From the NCBI GenBank assembly GCA_036571765.1, contig BROE01000014.1:4602538-4666537 (forward strand): a stretch of DNA of 64,000 bases. Reading direction: 5' to 3'. Each line of letters starts with the position of its first letter. Position 1 is the first letter of the stretch. The translations under genes and the position numbers were made by a program. Source of the DNA: Plecoglossus altivelis (lineage: Eukaryota; Chordata; Actinopteri; Osmeriformes; Plecoglossidae). The notes below the pieces were generated by a model. It worked only from the letters and a program-made list of their open reading frames with translations. It was not told the origin of the DNA and ran no database searches. Positions 58,313 through 64,000 of the stretch are shown piece after piece.

Positions 58313-60374
58313 TTCTATTAGGCGGTGTATGTGACAGCTACATTCCCATACCTCGTACTGACAATCTTCCTGATAAGAGCTTTGAGTCTTCCTGGGGCCA
58401 CTGATGGCTTGGTGTATCTCTTCACTCCCAATGTAAGACGCACGCTACACTGAAATTCCTAGTGGCCATATTGGTGAGAGCACATGGTTATATTGAAAGA
58501 CTGCGGCCCGTCTGTGTGTGTTGTCATTGCAGTGGGACACACTGAAGAAGCCCCAGGTGTGGTTGGATGCTGCTACTCAAATCTTCTTCTCCTTGTCACT
58601 AGCCTTTGGAGGACTTATTGCATTCTCCAGTTACAATCCTCAGAAGTAAGAGTACAACATAAAGGATCACTCATTCATTGGACATGTTTAATCAAGAGTC
58701 GCGTATACAAAGACACCCTTTAACGAAGATGAGTAGAAAATGTGATATTTGTGACAGCAACTGATTTGTCTTCTCTACCTTTAGGAATGACTGTGAACGA
58801 GATGCCCTCATAGTGGGATGTGTAAACAGCGCTACGTCCATTTATGCTGCGATTCCTATTTTCGCAATTCTTGGATTCAAGGCAAACGAAAACTTTGATG
58901 GTTGTCGGAATGAGTATGTTTCTCTCAAAGTTTGGACGAGCAATATCAATCCATGAGGATTACAAAGAAATGTATGTAATAATGTGCTTTATTTCTATTT
59001 CAGAAATATAATGACCCTGACAAATGCATTCAGTATCGGAGACCAGAATATAACTTTTGACAATTATAATGACTGGCTGACACATCTAAATAAAACAGAC
59101 CCCTCTGAAGTTGCAAGCCTTCAGTTGCAAACATGCAACCTTCAAACCTTCCTTGACCAGGTACAAAACCCTCCTGGAATTTGCATTATCCCACACATGA
59201 CCTCATTCCCATTTTGATGACTATGCCGTGCGATGTCACTATGACATACTTCATGCCCCCCCTCCACCCCCCACCGCCCCTTTACCCAGAGTGCCTCTGG
59301 AACAGGACTGGCCTTCATTGTGTTTACAGAGGCTGTGATTAAGATGCCAGGCTCCCAGGTGTGGGCCGTGCTCTTCTTCATCATGCTCTTCAGCCTGGGC
59401 TTGTCCTCCATGTTTGGGAACCTGGAAGGAGTCCTAACACCTCTACTAGACATGCACATGGTGCCCAAGTGGATGCCTAAAGAAATCTTCACAGGTAAGG
59501 AAAAAACGTGTTAAATAATTATATATAAAAAATATCCCTTCTTTGTTCTGGGTTATTATTACGCGTGCTGTTTAAACAATGTTAGCAGGGTAATGGAACC
59601 AATATCCAAAGTTTGTGATGTTTACTATGTTTGCCCTTCTAAGGGTGTATGTGTCTCACCTCCTTCTCCGTGGCTCTGATCTTCACCATGGGCTCTGGGA
59701 ACTACTGGCTGGAGATCTTCAACAGTTACGTGGGATCCCTGCCTCTCCTCATCATTGCTTTCTTTGAGATTGTGTCCGTGGTCTACATCTATGGGATTAA
59801 AAGGTGCACTCTTCTACCTATACAAAAGCGAATCAAAGTGTCACAGTGGAGTGTAAAGTTGAAAAGTGTTTACCTGTGCATAGGTTCAGCGATGATATTG
59901 AGTTGATGACTGGGCGCAGGCCGAACATCTACTGGCAGGCCACCTGGAGGGTGATCAGCCCCCTCATGCTGCTGCTGGTCTTCCTGGCCTACATCGTCAT
60001 CCAGGCTGGAACGCAGCCCACGTACGCTGCCTGGAACCCTGACTACGTAAGACAAGACTGCACATTGTCGCTTGCATCCACCCATTCAAGTGGTAAAACC
60101 ATCATGACTGTTCATGAGAGATCCGAACAGGCAGACAGGATATCCTAGTTGAATGTTGACTGTTTCCTGTTCTCTTTAGGTGAACTTTCCCCTGGCTGAT
60201 GTGCAGGCCTATCCAGGCTGGGTGTTTGCAATCTGCGTCCTCCTGTCCTCCCTCCCCTGCATCTCTATCCCCCTCGTTGCCCTCTACAGGCTTGCAGGGA
60301 TGCTGAGGAAACGCATCGCGGATAGACTCCGCCCGAATCCATACGAGAACGAATGTTACTTCTCGGATTTGTAG
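56545..60374 (+). CDS. slc6a18: slc6a18, B0AT3-type sodium-dependent neutral amino acid transporter (complete, 12 exons, 620 aa)
   Basis: Exons: 56545-56713, 57327-57467, 57637-57774, 57911-58092, 58322-58432, 58533-58645, 58785-58913, 59004-59160, 59290-59494, 59644-59803, 59884-60046, 60180-60374. All phases join with GT-AG introns, giving 620 aa (human 628). It is a 12-TM LeuT-fold carrier of the SLC6 amino acid branch, related to the renal transporter B0AT3 (XT2). TM1 carries GFAVGLGNVWRFPYLCQIYG. The signatures IALVFEGLPLLHMELAIGQR, SASGTGLAF and DDIELMTGRRPNIYW favour SLC6A18 over SLC6A19 or SLC6A20. Sequons occur at NLT, NIT, NIT and NKT. Two ATGs sit in tandem at 56545 and 56548, and the second has the better Kozak context (A at -3, G at +4). 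The C-tail is short and ends ENECYFSDL. Transport activity cannot be inferred, because human B0AT3 is inactive while the mouse protein is active. Confidence 0.93.
58284..58308. repeat. (TA)n microsatellite in slc6a18 intron 4
   Basis: A pure TA run just before the exon 5 acceptor. Confidence 0.92.
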
Positions 60375-62746
60375 ATTAGTGGTGCCAAACTGCTGTGGTA
60401 TTTACTGTAGACAGGAAGCAACCCACTCCCCTTGACATGTAAAAGTCTTATTTTCAAAAGTGTTGTTCAGTACGCATTTTCTACACTGATTGCGCTGTTG
60501 GCCTAGGGTCCATGTTAGCTTCAGTAACCTTCAATCAACCCTCCTCAGATCTGAGAAAGGTTGATTGAAGTATTCCTTGGAAGAACAATAGTTATCTTTT
60601 TACAGAAAGCTCAACCAACAGCCAGACAACATGGATTTTAGTATACTGTTCTTTAATTGATTGATTGATGGATTGCACTTGTAATTAATCACAGACTTCT
60701 GAAGTGACAGTCTTTAAAAGTTTAGGTGCAAATCTATTCTCTGTTTTTGCACAAATCACTAGCAATATCAACGTCTGGCCATCTGAACCACAGGCAATAT
60801 GAAGCACTTGGCATATGAATCACTGGTGATATGAATCACTGTATTTGTGGCTTGTTATTTGTGACAGATGCTGAATCCTTGGCAACATAATCAGTGCACA
60901 ATGATGTCTTGTAGAACAGATTGTTCCACATAACAGACATTCAAAGACTGTTACAAAACAGATGTCTCCTTTTAGATTGCGCATGTGGTGTCAATATTGG
61001 TACGATTAAAGATGTAGCAATTGCTTCTCACAACTTTTGCCTTCTAAGCAAGGTCAGAGCAATCTGTTTCCCCTTTCCCTAATGTCTTTAAATGTCATTC
61101 AGCATTAACTGATACATCACACTGGACATGACACAGCATCTCTAGTAAAACATTTGTACAAAGTCAAGTTTAAGCCGTGTTAGGGATGATTTCAGATGAT
61201 CACACAAATATGACATATGCATGTGCCATGACCCTGGCACGATCATGACCTCATGTTGTTTGGTTTTGGGTTGTTGAAAAACAAGGAAATCTACATAGAT
61301 CGAATCAAGTGCTTCTCACTATGCGCACAGTAAGAAAAGAGACAGAGAGAGTGAAATAGAAGAAAGAAAAGTATGCGAACCCATGTTTTCTGCGCATGCT
61401 TGCGTCGGACTCATACGAGTAACGCGGTTGTCCTTTTTTGTAGGGCGGCTGGACGGTGATATTGTCCTCTCTCTGTCACGTGCTCTGGAACATGCTGGCT
61501 CCCTTTGTTGTCCCTCGGCCTGTTCTGCTTTTCTGGCACTTTCATACAATGGTGCACTTTTACACACACTGATGTTATCAAGCCTTTCAGAGTACTACAG
61601 CTTGAACTCCAGCTCTCAGGAAAGAGTAGCATCCCAATGTAAGATACATGGCAAAAGACACATCGTCAAGGACCATCAGTGAGGAATCCCCGTAACATCA
61701 GAAGAAAGGTGAAGTGTGTTGTTAGGCCTGGCGTGAGCAGCTGTGATTGGAATCCTTTTGATGTTAGACTAGAAGAAGACTGAGTCTTCTTGACAATCAG
61801 AAAGTATTAAGCTTCACAGACACAGAATTCGTATTGGGGTTTAAAGGGATGTTTGTTTGAAATGTGGGCCCTACAGGGGTGTGAAAGTGTCTTGTTTGAT
61901 CCTTTGAGATGTGAAGCGTGTGTGTGCAGATAGTAGATAGTCAGGCCTAGTGAGAAGTGGAAGCCATTTTAAAAGTAGGCCTTGTTTGTTTTGTAAGAAA
62001 TGCTGATAAACACTTTAGCCTGTAAATGTTCCAACATAAAATACATTTTATGATGAAAGCGTGACATGTATTGTAAAATGGCGTTTTGTCTTGAAACGGT
62101 CATTCAAAATGGCCAGCGAGCATTTGTGGTCCTGAAGATGCAGGTTGTTGAGAGACCAACTCTAGACCTCTCATTATTGTGATATAACTGGGGGTTATAT
62201 GGGGGTGCATTTAACAAGATGCACTTCAGAATGCCTGAATGAACTATTTAAAAACAAACTACACCTGAAACATAACGACATAGAAGCTGCATTATGGCAG
62301 CATGTTTTTACTTATCTCAAATTATTTAAAGCCTGTTTTTGTGTCAATGGCAGAGCAAACTCTTGAAGCTATTCAAAGCCCTCTGTTTTGGGATGTTATT
62401 TTCCTAAATGCCCTCCTTATATGTAAATGAGGACAGAGCCAAGTCAATATTTCCTCGGTAAATGCCAGAGGCAGGAAGGTGAAAACGCCCAACGAGAGAC
62501 AATACTTCTCCTATTTAGGTACGCCCATCGTCTTTAATATACAGTTACGTACTTGTCTGCGAGAAATAGAAAGCTACGGTATGTTGTCAAATGGAAGAAA
62601 TATAAAGTGAACCACTATGGTTAGAACTGTCTCCATTTGAAATGTAGCTCCTTGCTTCCTGTTGTTGTTTGGAAGGTAAGACCAACACAGCTGGTACTTG
62701 CCAAGCAGCCTGACCTAGCCAGTGACCTTTGACCCTTCCACAGGCC
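60375..62746. other. Intergenic region between slc6a18 and the ferroportin-like gene
   Basis: About 2.4 kb holding the slc6a18 3' UTR and the promoter and any non-coding 5' exon of the ferroportin-like gene. An ATTAAA at 61,005-61,010 could be the slc6a18 poly(A) signal. A short tandem repeat (unit close to tatgaatcactgg) lies at 60,792-60,842. The open frame near 61,383-61,682 has no recognisable homology. Confidence 0.6.
61005..61010 (+). terminator. Candidate poly(A) signal of slc6a18
   Basis: ATTAAA lies 631 bases after the stop codon. No AATAAA was noticed between them. Confidence 0.25.
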
Positions 62747-63853
62747 ATGTCCCTGCGAGCAGACACTTCCCAGTTTGGAGGGGTAGTGGCGGAGTTTGAC
62801 TCTGACGACAGTAGGGAAGCCAGGACCAGTAAGGCCAGGAGTAAACCAGGTGAGATGGGATGTGCTGAACACACTCCACACCCAGACAAGACAGAGGAAA
62901 GGATTTGGAATAAAAGTTAGGAACTGTATCCAGTATTTATTCCTCAAAGAAGTACTCCCCTGTATTCAAAAGTAGATGTGTGGTGTTTTTAAGGCAGTCT
63001 GTCTCCACCTCGTTTTACAGCTACGGCTCTCATCTACCTCAGGGGTCCCAAGTTCCTGATCTATGTAAGCGGAGCACTGTCAATGTGGGTAAGAAGCCTT
63101 TTTACTGAACACCACACATCACTGACAGACTGTGAATGACAAGATGCAGTGACACTGTAAGTCTTTTCTAAAAGCTAAAGCAAGTAATTCACCCAAGTTC
63201 CTCTTTGGTCAGAAAGTTGGTTTTGTTTCAGAAGCCCTTCATTTGCACCGTCAATCTGAAGATAATCTGGAAATAAATGACCCCCTAACATCACCCAGTT
63301 GTTGAATACCAACAAAACTGTTTTTTGTATTGTGCCAATTATTTTATTGATGGTATAAACATCTACTGATGATTTACAGTGGGCTGTCAAAATGAAGTGT
63401 AACCTTCTAATGTGGTTCTGCTAAAATCGATTTGTCTGTTTGACAGGGTGACCGCATGTGGCACTTTGCCATCTCTGTGTTCCTGATCGAGCTGTATGGT
63501 CGGAACTTGCTGTTGACCGCAGTGTTCGGCCTGGTGGTGGCTGGGTCAGTGCTTCTCCTCGGGGCTCTGATTGGAGACTGGGTTGACCGCAACCCCAGAA
63601 ACAAAGGTAGAGAACTACATCTTCAAATGAAGGATTGGACATTGTTGACTTTCATCTAAGATACCTTTCTGAACTGGGTCAGCTGACCATTTGGTTATGG
63701 TAGCTTGCACTGTCCTCTCTTCCCCATTCTGTTTTAGTGGCTCACGCATCGCTGTTCATTCAGAACATTTCGGTGACGGTGTGTAGCATTGTGCTCATGT
63801 TGGTGTTCTCATATAAAAAATGGATTGAGCAGATTTGGGATGGATGGCTGACT
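62747..63853 (+). CDS. Ferroportin-family iron exporter, slc40a1-like (first four coding exons, continues off the right edge)
   Basis: Exons: 62747-62849, 63021-63088, 63447-63606, 63738-63853, in matching phases, giving residues 1-149. Ferroportin (SLC40A1) is the only known vertebrate cellular iron exporter. It is a 12-TM major-facilitator-type carrier of basolateral enterocyte and macrophage membranes and is blocked by hepcidin. Exon 2 encodes the start of TM1 (KFLIYVSGALSMW). Exon 3 continues GDRMWHFAISVFLIELYG, keeping the Asp and His equivalent to human D39 and H43 of the N-lobe metal site, then TM2 with LTAVFGLVVAGSVLLLGALI and the loop GDWVDRN. Exon 4 encodes TM3. The N-terminus, MSLRADTSQFGG with a following SDDSREARTSKARSK segment, is unlike the mammalian one. 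The start ATG lies 3 bases inside the exon after an acceptor, so an upstream 5' UTR exon is likely. It could be slc40a1 itself, but the neighbours and divergence suggest a second copy. Confidence 0.86.
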
Positions 63854-64000
63854 GTAAGTACCTTTTACCCTGACCTTTTAACCGTTGCAATCTCACCACA
63901 CGTTAACCACCTCCACCATGTTCTATCGCCTTAATTTGATACGGTCGTACAGTGACTCCTGCTATTGTTACCCTGCGTTGGGTCCATGCCTTGTCTGTTG
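63854..64000 (+). other. Start of intron 4 of the ferroportin-like gene
   Basis: Begins with the donor gtaagt after the codons for DGWLT. The next expected exon of the family was not seen before the window ends. Confidence 0.7.

Noticed and set aside
62708..62735. cagtga loop just upstream of the ferroportin-like start as an IRE
   Set aside because: The flanking bases are not complementary, and an acceptor lies just downstream, so the site is probably intronic.

Overview
The window is nuclear DNA of a ray-finned (teleost) fish. The evidence is vertebrate genes split by GT-AG introns, fish-like forms of the transporters, and very dense microsatellites. I cannot name the species. Four protein-coding genes can be supported. 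Many open frames in the first 47 kb come from simple repeats and are not genes.

Layout. (1) 1-47,250, minus strand: the 5' part of the formin gene fhod3. Three coding exons were found by translating the sequence: exon 1 (47,086-47,250), exon 2 (40,550-40,656) and exon 3 (33,390-33,454). Their phases join cleanly and give residues 1-112 of the N-terminal GTPase-binding region. The rest of this 47 kb is intron, with intron 3 running more than 33 kb off the left edge. It is packed with GT, CT/GA, CAGA and CTGC microsatellites, a 38-bp minisatellite, a 110-bp higher-order repeat and two strong hairpins. (2) 48,544-53,248, minus: a complete 12-exon slc6a19 (B0AT1 neutral amino acid transporter, 639 aa). 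(3) 56,545-60,374, plus: a complete 12-exon slc6a18 (B0AT3-type transporter, 620 aa). (4) 62,747 to the right edge, plus: the first four coding exons of a ferroportin-family iron exporter (slc40a1-like).

slc6a18 and slc6a19 lie head to head across 3.3 kb. Their ten internal exons are identical in length, which shows that they are duplicates of one gene. Both families are epithelial neutral amino acid transporters that in mammals need collectrin or ACE2 partners and respond to HNF1/HNF4. Ferroportin is also an epithelial exporter, so the right-hand 16 kb is a small transporter cluster. fhod3 is a sarcomeric actin regulator and is functionally unrelated; its promoter lies 1.3 kb beyond the slc6a19 stop codon.

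Base composition changes near 47.8 kb. To the left it is GC-moderate and microsatellite-rich; to the right it is AT-richer with few simple repeats. No RNA genes, CRISPR arrays or intact transposons were recognised. No clearly new biological system is visible. The most useful results are the hidden fhod3 exons, the inverted slc6a18/slc6a19 arrangement, an unusual ferroportin copy and several tandem or inverted repeats.
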